This document shows positions 1 to 9,918 of a stretch of DNA of 64,000 nt, in pieces. The stretch spans positions 54,749,382 through 54,813,381 of the forward strand of contig CP092886.1 in NCBI GenBank assembly GCA_030710605.1, written 5' to 3'. The position numbers and the translations under genes were made by a program. Numbering within the stretch: position 1 is the stretch's first letter; each line of letters opens with the position of its first letter. The notes under the pieces are model-generated. The model worked only from the letters and a program-made list of their open reading frames with translations. It was not told where the DNA came from and did no database searches. This stretch comes from Cordylochernes scorpioides (taxonomy: Eukaryota; Arthropoda; Arachnida; Pseudoscorpiones; Chernetidae).

Positions 1-309
1 GGAAGTCCAGTTACGTTAATACCTAAAGATATTTATAAGATTTATTGGCAAGGTAAAAGATTATTTTCAAAAAATTTAAGATTAAAATCCTTTTGTGGTA
101 AATCAATAGAGATTATAGATCAAAGAAATGTTTTTGTAAAAGAAGCCAACCAATATTTACGATTAATAGTTGTAAATGAAAAAATCCAGGTAATTTTATT
201 AGGAAGAGAATGGCTTAAACAGTTGAAACTTGATTATTCTATATTGTTTAGCATTAAAATTTTAAATAATGAATATAATAGAAATATATTTAAATATATA
301 AAAATTTGA
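1..309 (+). pseudogene. gypsy pol: C-terminal end of aspartic protease
   Basis: Frame 1 is open from the window edge to a stop at 307-309. The start of the domain, with its catalytic Asp, lies outside the window. What remains has the family's late ILLGREWLKQLKLD-type block (around 200-236). In intact elements this protease releases the RT and integrase domains. It is followed at once by the RT region in another frame, so a frameshift separates the two. Confidence 0.65.
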
Positions 310-1180
310 TGGATAGGTATGCAGATTTGTTTAACAAAGATTTGGGCTGTCTAAAGGACGTTAGAATACATTTTAATTTAAAAAAGGATGTGACTCCTGT
401 GTTTTGTAAGGCCAGAAATTTACCTTTCTCTCTAAAAAACAAAGTAGAGAATGAAATTGATCGTTTAGTGAATACTTGCATTTTATAACCTATAGTTCAT
501 GCATATTGGACCGCTCCAATAGTACCAGTATTAAAAAAGGATGGTAGTGTAAGGATATGTGGTGACTTTAGATGTACAGCTAATAAAGCAATAGAATTAG
601 ATAGGTATCCCCTTCCATCGATCGATGAGATCTTTTTAAAATTATCTAGAAGCACAGTATTTTCGACTCTAGACCTATCACAGGCTTACTTACAAGTAAT
701 GTTAGCGGAAGAAGCCAAAGCTGTTGTTGATATAAACACAACAAAGAGGTTGTTTTCTTATAAAAGATTACCATATGACGTAGCGGTAGCACCAAATAAA
801 TTTCAGAGGATTATGGAAGGCCTATTTTCTGATTTGCCAGGTGTGGCCTGCTACATAGATGATATTTTGGTTGCAGGAAAAGACTTTGAAGATCATGAAC
901 AAAAGTTGGATCTAGTGTTTAGATGATTGCTAGAAAAAGGTTTAAAGTTAAACAGATATAAATGTAAATTTAAAAAGAAATCGGTGGAATATTTAGGGTT
1001 TAAAATGGATAAATATGGACTGCATCCCTTAGAAAATAAAATTAAAGCTGTGATAGAGGCGCCTGAACCTAAAGAATGTTTCGCAATTGAGATCTTTCAA
1101 AGGACTCTTAATTTATTATTATCGAATCATAAAGAATATAGCAAACATTTTAGCGCTATTCTATCAACTTTTGAATAAAA
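306..1180 (+). pseudogene. gypsy pol: reverse transcriptase region
   Basis: Three open blocks (306-488, about 489-926 with an in-frame stop before it, and 927-1178) together cover the RT fingers, palm and thumb. The palm block reads FSTLDLSQAYLQV (motif A, Asp about 672) and YIDDIL (motif C, about 851-868), so the catalytic Asp residues are present. A TGA at 924-926 interrupts the frame after motif C. An EYLGFKMDKYGLHP block follows, typical of the gypsy RT-RNase H linker. The gene is broken by stops and indels. Confidence 0.85.
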
Positions 1181-1229
1181 ATTGTAGATGGAATTGGACG
1201 AAAAAATATCGAATGTTATTTTAAAAATG

Positions 1230-1977
1230 TAAATCATTATTAATAGACTATGGACTAGGCGTAATTCTGAGTTATAGAAATGATAGAAAGGAAGAATGCC
1301 CTATAGATTTTGCTTCTAGAACATTAACTGAAGCGGAAAAACGTTTCTCTCAACTAGAAAAGAAAGCGTTGAGCATAACCTTTGGCGTTGAGAAATTCAG
1401 ACAATACTTACTGGGACGAAAATTTGTATTGGTCACAGACAACCGACCCTTAATTCATTTATTTTCACCTCATAAACCAATTCCCATATGTGCATCATCC
1501 AGAATTAAAAGATGGTCCTTAAAATTAGCTGCATTTAATTATACTGTGGAATTTCGAAAAACTAGTGATAATTCCAATGTTGACGCATTGTCACGTCTTC
1601 CTTTAGAATCGAGTGTCAGGGAGTCTCTTGATGAAGACCAGGTACTTCTTAGAAAGTCGAATGAGGTACCGTTCTCTTTTATGGAGGTGGCTAATGAGAC
1701 GCCCCAAGATAAAATACTGTCTATAGTATTAAGGAATGTTAGAGAAGGCAACTGGAAATTCACAAGGGTACCGAGAGAAAACCCACTAGCTCCTCAATAT
1801 AAGATCAATGAGGAATTAAGTTTGGAGTTTGGTTGTCTTCAATGGCGTGAAAGAGTGGTAATTCCCCAAAAATTAAGATCTTTAATTTTAAATAACTTGC
1901 ATGAAATACACATGGGGATTGTTAAAATGAAGATGATTGCCAGACGGTATTTTCTGGTGGCCAGGCATAGACAGTAA
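1230..1977 (+). pseudogene. gypsy pol: RNase H and integrase N-terminal zinc-binding region
   Basis: From about 1250 the reading shows the RNase H blocks: DFASRTLTEAEKRFSQLEKK, then VTDNRPLIHLF (Asp about 1440) and VDALSRLP (about 1580). These are the conserved acidic positions of gypsy RNase H. After a linker, LHEIHMG (two His, about 1898-1920) begins the integrase HHCC zinc finger, which continues in another frame past 1937. The start at 1369 is only an internal Met, not a true initiation site. Confidence 0.85.
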
Positions 1978-2365
1978 CATCGAGGAGTTAACTAGAGAAT
2001 GTAGAGCATGCCAAGAATCGGCAAGCATGCCCCCGGCTACCATCTCGGAATGGACTTGGCCCGAAAAACCGTGGCATCGACTTCATCTTGATCTAGCGGG
2101 TCCGTTCATGGGAAGAATGTTTTTGGTTCTCGTGGATATTACCAGAAAAACGATTATAAGTCATCTTAGAGAAATTCTCGCCAGAATTGGATTGCCCTAA
2201 TTTTTTGTTACAGATAACGGAAGACAGTTTGTCTCCGGTGAATTCGAGCAATTTACCAAAATGAATGGTATACGGCACACTAAGACCAGTCCGTATAATC
2301 CTAGTACAAATGGTTTAGCTGAGAGATATGTAAGAGAGTTTGAAAACCTTTTGAGAAACCTTTAG
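1937..2365 (+). pseudogene. gypsy pol: integrase catalytic core
   Basis: CRACQ (about 2000-2015) completes the HHCC finger. The D,D-35-E catalytic residues are visible as HLDLAGP (about 2082-2102), VTDNG (about 2209-2223, after a stop near 2198) and NGLAERYV (about 2309-2332). Stops after ARIGLP and after LLRNL show decay. In an active element this enzyme joins the cDNA ends to the host chromosome. Confidence 0.85.
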
Positions 2366-2985
2366 AGACGAATCTACAAAGTTTCCCATTTGCTCATAGA
2401 GCATTCCCCCAAACTGTAATAAAGGAATTCCCCGGCGGAACTGCTAATGAAGAGAAGTTTAAGATCAAGATTCTCGAATTTAATACCAAGATGGGAAATC
2501 CGCGAGAGGTATTTCATGAGGCCGTAAGAAGGCAGGAGCAGTTTACTACAGGTTGCGAGGTTTATTTCCGCAACTATGCAACTGGACCTAAACGGTAAAA
2601 AGGTACCATTTTGGAATTATTGAGCTACCGTCACTACCTTATAAGTTGCGAGGGCGTCGTGTATAAGAGGCATATCAATCAATTGCGACCTGTGAGAAAG
2701 AAACAAGTGGAGACAAGAAATTTGATACTTCCTCGAACATCAGGAGAGAAGCCTGTAGGTGGAAGTCAGAAATAAAGTGAAGAGGAGGTTCCAGAGGTTA
2801 CATCAGGAAACAAGGAGGAGACTGCTTCTGTGCACGTACCCTCTTGCACTCCTATACCAGGGCCTGTTGCTGTGCAAGTGCCCTCTTGCACTCCTAAACC
2901 GGAGGCTGCCGCTGTGCAAGTGCCCGTCCGCAGTTCTAGACCTCAGAGAGCCAGGAAACCCCTAGACCGGCTGGAGTATTATTAA
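2366..2985 (+). pseudogene. gypsy pol: integrase C-terminal region and tail
   Basis: The frame contains an in-frame stop near 2596, then a YRHYLISCEGVVYKRHINQL-like block resembling the GPY/F-region end of gypsy integrase (inference). Positions 2820-2935 hold about two copies of a ~57-bp imperfect tandem repeat reading VPSCTP-x-P-x-AVQ. The pol frame closes with RRPQRARKPLDRLEYY-like residues and TAA at 2983-2985, immediately before the purine tract. Confidence 0.6.
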
Positions 2986-2994
2986 GGGGGGAGA
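2984..2994 (+). other. polypurine tract of the gypsy element
   Basis: The run aaggggggaga overlaps the pol stop codon and lies just 5' of the putative LTR start. This is the usual place for the plus-strand primer in LTR retrotransposons. Confidence 0.7.
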
Positions 2995-3310
2995 TGTGTT
3001 GTGTATGTAAATAGATGAAGATTATTTGCATTCTTTAAAGTCTCATTATTTAAGAATATATGTATATAAATTGGACTTTTTTGTTGGCCAAACGAAAAGA
3101 ATCTGAGGCTCTTTATTGGACACGACAAAAGCAAAAACGGCATTCCAGAGTAAAATAAATCATCCGAGATATATAAATATTTTTCTAATGAATTAAAATA
3201 AATATAATCGATACTGAGAGAGAGTTGAATTTAAAAAAATAGAAAATTATTATTTTCGGAATATAAATATCTGAGAGGATTCCAGCAAACCGCATCTAAA
3301 ATATCAGGTT
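2995..3310 (+). repeat. probable 3' LTR of the gypsy element (right end uncertain)
   Basis: It begins tgtgttgtgtatg right after the purine tract. It contains aataaa-type words (about 3154 and 3198). The right boundary is a guess, because the matching 5' LTR is outside the window. Confidence 0.5.
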
Positions 3311-3725
3311 TTTTTTTTTGCTACATGTTTTAATTTGCATATACCTATTTTACATATCTCAGATTGTATTAAAAATCGTTAACCATTTCTTCTAACTTTT
3401 GGCGAAATGGTGTTTTATTAATTTATCATTTGATATTATTAGGGTTCTTTCCTGGTATTCAAAAAGGAAAAATACGTGTCGTTCAGTTATATTTTTCAAT
3501 TTATCAAACAATTTGGCCGCTGAATCGCCGATTCTGGTAGAGCGCCATCTAGCGAATAAAGTTGTAACTAAAATCAATTTCGAATTTTTCATTGTTTGCC
3601 ATAAAAAATCCCATTGCATCCTGAACACAATGGTGTTTACCGCATTGCTCTAGCGCAAATATTCGCGGAGTTATTAATTTTTAAAGTTGTGCGGGACTTT
3701 TGGATCACCCTGTATATATACAATA
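3311..3725. other. unclassified element remnant
   Basis: The minus strand is open over 3392-3628 (78 codons) with no recognised domain. The right end gcgggacttttggatcaccc followed by TGTATATA looks like a DNA-transposon terminus next to a TA-rich target, but no matching left end is visible. I see no supportable gene here. Confidence 0.2.
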
Positions 3726-4000
3726 TGAAAAATAGTACAAATATGAAATCGTACTGAGATAAGGTAGATAAATTAAGATAAAGGCATCTCCTTATTGTAC
3801 AACTGAAAGTTGATGATGGCTTGCGCCAACTATCGGAAAAAAATAAACTATTCTGTTGATTTTTATTTTTTTCCAGAATTGGCTAAATACCCATTCTTAT
3901 TTAATCAATAAAAGCTAACCACGTACGTGTTTCGGACTGTTGGCCCTCGTCAGCGTGGTGCAAGCTGTGCCGCAACGATCATAAAAAAAAAAACTGGTCA
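3726..4000 (-). repeat. family A fold-back repeat, single arm
   Basis: It shares the arm ggcatctccttat...caactgaaagttg...gatggcttgcgcc with copies at 13093, 17674 and 54955. It ends in the hammerhead-like core. The second arm is missing here. It is probably retroposed (see the copy at 13093 with its target duplication). Confidence 0.7.
3914..3960 (-). ncRNA. hammerhead ribozyme-like motif, class 1
   Basis: Read on the minus strand: a stem I strand (CACCACG), core CTGACGA (3953-3947), stem II GGGC-CAACA-GTCC (4 pairs, one G-U), GAAA (3933-3930), loopless stem III ACACGT (one mismatch), A as the cleavage-site base (3924), then CGTGGT, which pairs 6 bp with the first strand. All invariant hammerhead residues are present. 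The very short stem III resembles dimer-cleaving hammerheads. Activity is inferred, not shown. Confidence 0.6.
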
Positions 4001-4464
4001 TTTAGGCACCCTGAAAAGTAATGAAACGGGTAATCGCGTTCTCACGCACTTCTGGCCTTAACTACCTGTTTCATGATTTTTCGCATAATTTTTTCGCATA
4101 TTTCGCATATATACAATATATGAGCGCCTATACATATAACTTTTAAAATTTTCTAAAAGTGAAGATATTTTTGTAAATCCTGATATGAAACAAAATATTA
4201 TTTATATTTTATTTAACCTTCAGACTAATTATATCTAATTAAAATTTAATATCTTGAAATTTTCCGATACTTAAATGGCTAAAATAGAAAATTTTAAAGC
4301 AAAAATATATTCTTAAAATCTTGCAAAAAATAACGAGTATGCAAATATTTATTAGTATATTTTTGAATAAATGGCTTTAAAGAAAAAAACATTTTTAGAA
4401 TAGAAGATATATAATTATCTGAACAGTAGTCTACTTAAAACTTCGCCAAGTATAGATATCGCTT
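4001..4464. other. AT-rich stretch without recognised features
   Basis: Positions 4001-4464 are AT-rich. No long ORF, RNA gene or repeat was recognised. Confidence 0.5.
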
Positions 4465-4908
4465 TTGCTGTCTTCTACAAATAGTGTATTTATAAATATA
4501 GGTTTTTTTTTCGAAGTTTTCAGCGACAACTCCAGATTTTCAATGGCAGAGAAAGACAACTCAGTCTCTGAGACGGAATTTATGGTGAAACTGAGTGTAT
4601 TTCAAGTTTATTTAATTATTGTTGAAAGGAAGTATGAAGAATTGAACAAATTTATAAACGGAAAATTTCTGAATGAAAAAAACTTTGAGGTATTGAAATT
4701 TCTAAGAGAGGCTTATGCTGCAGAACACCAATATCTGACACAAATACTAGATCTATGTCTTTCTACTTCTAGCGATGCCCTAAGTACTTATTTTGTGGAA
4801 GGTATTGTGGTAGAATTTGCAAAGCGTCGAAAAAACATGATGGTGATCCTGAAAGCGCTTTATAATTTTGCGACCACTGCAATAGATAAATCTCAAAGCA
4901 AAAACTAA
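4465..4908 (+). CDS. uncharacterised small protein ORF
   Basis: The ORF has 147 codons from the first ATG. The ATG at 4543 (residue 27) is a better start, because it has A at -3 and G at +4 and opens MAEKDNS, while the upstream part is hydrophobic and AT-rich. That start gives 121 residues. The sequence looks mostly alpha-helical, with a charged segment (FAKRRKN) near residues 93-99 of the short form. No signal peptide is needed if the short start is used. A polyadenylation-type AATAAA lies at about 5065-5070. I do not recognise the family. The spacing of FLREAYAAEHQYLTQILDL is vaguely like ferritin helix C, but I cannot support that. It could be a retrocopy, a single-exon gene, one exon or chance. 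Confidence 0.35.
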   Translation: MLSSTNSVFINIGFFFEVFSDNSRFSMAEKDNSVSETEFMVKLSVFQVYLIIVERKYEELNKFINGKFLNEKNFEVLKFLREAYAAEHQYLTQILDLCLSTSSDALSTYFVEGIVVEFAKRRKNMMVILKALYNFATTAIDKSQSKN

Positions 4909-4975
4909 ACTTTGGTGGTGTAGCTACAACTTTAAATTTTAAATTTGACCAGAGAATTATTGATCCTAATCGCAA

Positions 4976-5890
4976 TTGGCGTCTTTTCTTTCAAAACATT
5001 TAATTTCAAAAGTTTTACTATTTCTTGTATGTCCTGAGAATGTCAAATCTTGTAAGACTGATTTAATAAAATATAATTTTAAATTTTATTGATTTTATAT
5101 TAAAAACATTTAATGTCATCTGTACCTGGTACATAATTTATTCAAATGTTATATAGGCAACGCTTTGATTGCGCTTAGTTGAACTATACATTATTTTGAA
5201 AGGATTTTCAGATAGGATATTAGTGATAATTTTTAAAATATTATGAAGCACAAGGTTTCAACAAATTTATAAATATTTTTAATTGAAATTATTTCTAGAG
5301 AGAAAGATAGAGCTATCGCAAAAGTTAATAAACTATTTAAAAATATTTCAACAAGGCTAAGTCTTATTTCTAGAAAAATTGGTAAAATCATGACGACGGA
5401 TTTACGGATAATTGTTTTTAACACTGCTTGGTGCGAAAATATTTTTCATATCTTTATGTATATATATATGATATTTTACAGGTTGGATTTCTAGCTCGAT
5501 AACTAATTATTATTGCCTAACTTTGATAATTTTATATTAAAATATTATTTGTACTTCATCGTGGCGCCATCTCTCTCTCTCTATGTACGATATATACAAC
5601 TATTCTTTAAATTCAATATATTTATATATCCTCTTTTTTTAATTTACATTTTGTTTAAAAATATTATATTTAGTTATTCATTCAATTTTTTTATTTTAAT
5701 ATCGAATTTTTTATAACTTATATGCGGAGTATTCTTCTTTTGCAGAAATTTTACATATTTTTTTAAAGACAACCATTTTCTTGCCTAACATTTTCCTTTT
5801 CTGAAGCTCTTATCTCAATTTCTAAGCAACATATATATAATTCAGATTGTGTTGTATCATTGCTTTACACTTTTTTTTTTAGAAAGCTGA
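4976..5890. other. AT-rich stretch, possible upstream part of a Helitron
   Basis: No gene is seen. A short CT repeat (ctctctctctct) is at about 5570-5582. The sequence leads into the Helitron ORF at 5891, but no clear TC 5' terminus was found. Confidence 0.4.
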
Positions 5891-6262
5891 ATGCCTCCTA
5901 AAAAACGCAAGGCTTTTGGCCACTGCCAAGCAGAGGCTAAAAAAAGGAAACAACAACGTGCTAACGAAACGCCTATAGAAAGAGAGCGTAGACTTGCTAA
6001 TCTGCGGGCGAGATTCAGTGTTTCGCATGCTTCAGAGACAGAACAGCAGCGTGAGGCCCGGCTGAAGGCTAAGCGAGAGAGAGCTACAACCTCCAGGGCT
6101 TCAGAGACTGCAGAGCAGCGGGGGGACAGGCTGAGTAGTTTGCGCGACAGAGCTACAACCTCCAGGGCTTCAGATAATCTCTTTATAAAAATATCGCTTC
6201 TCAGACACAAAGTTTGGAGCGGGACGTTTCACAAGAATGACATCCACGGCGCCAATTTATAA
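5891..6262 (+). pseudogene. Helitron replicase/helicase, N-terminal repeat region only
   Basis: 123 codons: MPPKKRKAFGHCQ, then repeats of the pattern (A/S)-ETxEQRxxRLxxxRERATTSRA, about 24 residues each, at residues 24-95. Lysine/arginine-rich ETPEQRE repeats of this kind are found at the N-terminus of Helitron Rep/helicase proteins. The Rep motif and helicase domain are absent. The last 30 codons run into sequence shared with the 3' region of the Helitron at 9554-9918 (about 9791-9865), so the frame is an internal-deletion fusion. The ATG at 5891 follows a T-run and no upstream Met is available. Confidence 0.65.
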
Positions 6263-6296
6263 TTGTAACGAATAGTATTTGTATATGTATTCGGCT
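6205..6296 (+). mobile_element. Helitron 3' end, terminal hairpin deleted
   Basis: It matches 9791-9918 (aagtttggagcgggacgttt onward) up to the terminal cggCTAG followed by T. The GC hairpin present at 9890-9907 is missing here, so this end is probably not recognised any more. Confidence 0.65.
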
Positions 6297-6563
6297 AGTA
6301 TATATATATATATTAGATATAGATTTTTAAAAGATTAACGTGAGTTTCGCGCGAACATTTTTACCTAAATTTTTATAAATAAAATTAAAACAAAAAGAGA
6401 GAATGGGTTCTAAAAATATATATTAGCCAAACACCATTCCCTATACATAGAAAATTTGGTGAATTTTGCCACAGTAGTTCTTAACACAGGCACACATTTT
6501 GATTTTTATAACAATAATAGAGAAATATTAATATTTATAAATATAGACTTCCAATGATATATA

Positions 6564-7283
6564 CGAAGTGTGTTCAAAAAGTATCGCGACTTTTGTGTTT
6601 TTTCAAAAATTATTTATTTATTCATGAATACCTATTTTGTCCCCTTCAAAGTGATCCCCATGAGATACTATACACTTGTGCCAACGGTTTTTCCAATCTT
6701 CGAAGCACTTCAAAAAATCTTTTTCAGCTCCTCCTTCTATGCCGTATTTATCTCGTCAAGCGTAGCGTAACGTCGTCCTTTCATGGGCCTCTCCAGTTTA
6801 GGGAACAAGAAAAAGTCACAAGGGGGCAGATCTGGGGAATATGGTGGCTGCGGCATCATTAGTGTGTTGTTTTTGGCCAAAAAGTCGCGCACAGGCAACG
6901 ATGTGTGAGTAGGGGCGTTATCGTGGTGCAAAAGCCAATTTTTGTTCTTCCACAAATCCGGGCGTTTATGGCGGATTGCTTCGCGCAAATTGCGCATAAC
7001 TTGCAGGTAATATTCCTTATTGACCGTTCTACCCTGTGGCAAGACCTCATGATGCACCACGCCCCTGCAATCGAAGAAAACTGTCAGCAAAACTTTCACA
7101 TTAGACCGAACTTGACGCGCTTTTTCGGTCTTGGTTCGTGCGGCAGCTTCCATTGAGATGATTGAGCTTTGGTTTCCACGTCATAACCATAAACCCACGA
7201 TTCTTCACCAGTTATGACCCTCTGGGGTAAATTTGGGTCGTCGCGGAAATTCAAAGGTCGCGATACTTTTTGAACACACCTCG
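6564..7283 (-). mobile_element. mariner transposon, N-terminal half deleted
   Basis: 720 bp bounded by inverted ends (cgaagtgtgttcaaaaagta on the left and its complement on the right) with TA at 6562-6563 and 7284-7285. The minus-strand transposase is present only from just before the first catalytic block to the C-terminus. The right terminal repeat directly follows the truncated coding part, so about half the gene is deleted. It can move only if supplied in trans. Confidence 0.85.
6590..7283 (-). pseudogene. mariner transposase fragment (D,D34D type)
   Basis: The frame at 7283-7096 holds RVITGEESWVYGYDVETK. The usual catalytic Asp of TGDE is Glu here. After a frameshift near 7130 the frame at 7153-6737 gives VFFDCRGVVHHEVLPQG, HHDNAPTHTS (second Asp, residue 78) and YSPDLPPCDFFLFP (third Asp, residue 113), which is 34 residues between. 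Another frameshift near 6740 leads to a C-terminal CFEDWKNRWHKCI block. A DDE recombinase of the mariner family; not functional because of two frameshifts, the D-to-E change and the missing DNA-binding half. Confidence 0.85.
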
Positions 7284-7285
7284 TA

Positions 7286-8108
7286 TGTGTCATACGACAG
7301 GCAACAGCAGTCATGGGGCCCAGGGGTTCAGGCGTCTAGGGTTTCTACATAAAGAACGGCGCAGGCTGCATGGCACCTGAAGAATGCCAGCGACAGAAGA
7401 CGCGGCGAGGTCCAGGAGGCTCTCTCAGCAGCTGGTCATAAACTTAACTAATGACTTGTGGAATATCCCCGGGAAGAGTGTACGTGACAATCTAGGAAAT
7501 TTCGATTTTGTTTGATGTAGTCTTGACAATTTTAGCTCAAATTGGACTTCGTATTGCCTTGGTCGCTGGCTGACTCTCTTGAGAAACTTTTTTGTCTCGT
7601 ATAAGATTACATGATTTCCAAACTGGCACGTTGAATTTTATATACATTTGGGACTGTAATATTTATTATGAATGTAATATATGACAATCTCTCTCTATAT
7701 ATAATGTATATCGACATTTATATAACTACATATATATATATATATATCATTGTGCGTCTATTTAAAAATATATTTGTATATTATATAGAGCACCTCTAAA
7801 ACATGGCTAAACCTTTATATCCTGCAGGTGCTCTCTCGTAAGAGAATATCTTTGACCAAAAAATCTTTGATAAGAGACCACATCTGGGAGAGTTTAACAA
7901 CGTTTTTATATAGTTTCTTGAGAGAGCATCTACTGTATTGAGTTTTCCCTCAATATTCTGTGCCCAAAGCATGTCTTTTTAATCATTGTAAATGTGTGTG
8001 TGTGTGTTTCTCAATCCTGTCTATAATATTTTATTGACAAAAGAATTCCATTTCTTTGGATGCTTCTTAATGCTTTACACGTTTTCGTTTGTGTAATTTA
8101 TATATATA
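7286..8108. other. no gene seen; simple repeats
   Basis: (TA)n at about 7730-7748 and (TG)n at 7993-8006. No ORF or structured repeat of note. Confidence 0.5.
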
Positions 8109-8375
8109 TTAAAAATAAAGAAGGCATCTCCTGACCACGAGCACATGTGCTTTTTAGATGGCAGAACGCCATCTAGTAGAGCAAAAATAAACTAAACGTT
8201 TATTTAGCTTGCTCCGTGATATTTGGTTTATTTTTGCTCCACTAGATGGCGCTTTGCCATCAAAAAAGCACATGTGCTCGTGGTCAGGAGATGCCTTCTT
8301 TATTTTTAATATCAACACCTGACCCACTTATCTTTTATTTTTTTTCTATTGTTTTTTCATATATATATATATATA
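8109..8375. repeat. family B palindromic repeat, copy 1
   Basis: Arms of about 80 bp (8109-8190 and 8231-8311) begin ttaaaaataaagaaggcat and contain the inner inverted repeat around gcacatgtgc and tagatggc. The unit continues to the right of the palindrome (tcaacacctgacc..., to about 8375) exactly as in the copy at 22160. The apex has no ribozyme core. Confidence 0.8.
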
Positions 8376-8379
8376 TTAT

Positions 8380-9066
8380 TTCGTCTCAGTTTACAGGTGT
8401 TACATTCGAGCACAGCTCGCGAGTCACCTTGTCCTGGCTATTTACACATGGCGAGTTGGTCTAGTAGAGGTGGCCCCCCAGGAGGGCAGCTGATGACATT
8501 ATATAAGAACAAAGTTCCATTATATATCATACCTTTGACACTGACATTTTTTCAAAAACTGATTTTTTTAAAAATAGTTTCTAAAATTAACTTTATTCGC
8601 ATTTTTTTATAAAAAATAGTACACAAAAAAAAGTACTAAAACTTTCCCTCAAGATTCTAAAATATCACATTTTAAAGTGGATTTATAAATAAACACATAG
8701 ATAAAAATAAAATATATTTATGAATTATTCAATTGTTAGTTTATAAAATTTTTAGTTGATTTTGTAGGGGGGGGGGGGAATAAAATTGACACGGAAAATT
8801 ATTTCTAAAAAATAACCTAAAACACTTCTAGGGTAAAAGGTGTCACATTGTGTGAAAATTTGGCGATAATTTAAAAATTAGTTTAGGAGTTTATCGGTAA
8901 AGCATACAAAATCAATATTTATATATAGAAATATATAGGTATACAATGTCTTTGGGTAGTTGGCGACATACATACACACACGCCAGGAACCTAAGTTAAA
9001 AAATATACAATTTCTTTGGCACAGTGTCACATTTTCTGAAGCTCTTTATTAATAATTAATATATAC
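8380..9066. other. no gene seen; G-run
   Basis: A G homopolymer of about 11 bases lies near 8768-8778. The stretch ataaataaacacatagataa (8685) recurs in altered form near 10106, so parts belong to a dispersed repeat. Confidence 0.4.
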
Positions 9067-9092
9067 AGTTATCAGAGTCATGCACAATTCTG
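9067..9092 (+). repeat. repeat shared by both tRNA loci
   Basis: tatcagagtcatgcacaatt and the following ctgtca recur at 9364-9390, upstream of the tRNA-Gly copy. A related sequence is at about 57600-57680. It marks mobile-element flanks around both tRNA copies. Confidence 0.6.
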
Positions 9093-9139
9093 TCACGTTA
9101 AGTCACGTGTCAAGTTACGGTAAGTAAAAATTTAAAAAT

Positions 9140-9151
9140 AAAAAAAAAAGA
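9140..9151 (-). terminator. Pol III T-run after tRNA-Phe
   Basis: On the minus strand TC followed by ten T directly follows the tRNA 3' end. This is a standard RNA polymerase III stop. Confidence 0.6.
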
Positions 9152-9224
9152 TGCCGAAACCCGGGATCGTACCAGGGACCTATAGATCTTCAGTCTAACG
9201 CTCTCCCAACTGAGCTATTTCGGC
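9152..9224 (-). tRNA. tRNA-Phe (GAA), partly decayed
   Basis: The 73-nt cloverleaf has acceptor stem GCCGAAA/TTTCGGC with discriminator A, D-arm TAGCTCAGTTGGGAGAGC and anticodon loop CTGAAGA, so the anticodon is GAA. Two oddities: the T loop reads TACGATC, with A where invariant T55 should be (this also damages the B box), and the variable/anticodon junction has a T-T mismatch at 27-43. It may be a pseudogene or weakly expressed. Confidence 0.75.
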
Positions 9225-9442
9225 TTATTTTACTTATTTCTATAGAAGATTCTATCTTTATAATTATGTATATTTTCAAAAAAGTCAATTCACACCTCTT
9301 CGCTGGAGACCATGGGAATACTGACTAATTCATTATGCTAACATAATTATTATATAAATACAAGTATCAGAGTCATCAACAATTCTGTCATCGTTTGCTT
9401 TTGGGAATGGAATAAATACCCAAATAGGGCTATTTCTTATAA

Positions 9443-9512
9443 GCATCGGTGGTTCAGTGGTAGAATGCTCGCCTGCCACGCGGGCGGTCCCGGTTCGATT
9501 CCCGGCCGATGA
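9443..9512 (+). tRNA. tRNA-Gly (GCC), slightly decayed
   Basis: GCATCGG acceptor, D-arm GTTCAGTGGTAGAAT, anticodon loop with GCC (CTGCCAC) and intact B box GGTTCGATTCC. The 3' acceptor strand lacks the final C, so G1 is unpaired, and the T stem has one C-C mismatch. An 11-12 nt T-run follows from 9513 and would stop Pol III. It could still be transcribed; charging is uncertain. Confidence 0.8.
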
Positions 9513-9553
9513 TTTTTTTTTTTTACAATTTTTAAAACTCATTTATATTATTA

Positions 9554-9918
9554 TCCCTATATATATAAAAGTCAGCGTATGTATGTATGTTTGTCAACTA
9601 TACACGTCCACAATACGTAACTAATCTGACTGAAATTTTAACAGTATATAAAGTAGAATCTGGAAAAACTCTTAGTGAAAATTTCAGGTCTCTATCCCGA
9701 ATATCCGTCGTGTTATTTGCAAATTTGCTCTTTCGCTCGCGCCTCTAGCGGTGAAAATGGGGGGTAATACCAGCTGAACTAATGTACACGTAAAGTTTGG
9801 AGCGGGACGTTTCACAAGAGTGACATCCACGGCTCCAATTTATAATTGTAACGAATAGTATTTGAATAAAAACATTTAATCGGGTAAAACCCGGGCGTTG
9901 CCCGGGTCATTCGGCTAG
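9554..9918 (+). mobile_element. non-autonomous Helitron
   Basis: It starts TC after an A (tccctatatatataaaagtc), ends CTAG before T, and has the GC hairpin acccgggc-gttg-cccgggt about 8 nt before the end. This is the terminal structure of Helitrons, with insertion between A and T and no target duplication. It carries no coding sequence. The 3' 130 bp match 6205-6296. Confidence 0.85.

Larger units (their letters stand above)
1..3310 (+). mobile_element. Ty3/gypsy-type LTR retrotransposon, 5' part outside window, decayed
   Basis: Domains run in the Ty3/gypsy order: protease end, reverse transcriptase, RNase H, integrase, then a short pol tail, a purine tract and a putative 3' LTR. Gag and the 5' LTR would lie left of position 1. 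The coding frame is cut by several stops and frameshifts, for example at 307, 486, 924 and 1176, so this copy cannot make a functional polyprotein. An LTR-class element is certain from domain order; the subfamily is not assigned. Confidence 0.9.

Noticed and set aside
4543..4908. Ferritin-like assignment for the orphan ORF
   Set aside because: Only a loose helix-C-like spacing; the metal-binding residues of helices A and B are not identifiable.
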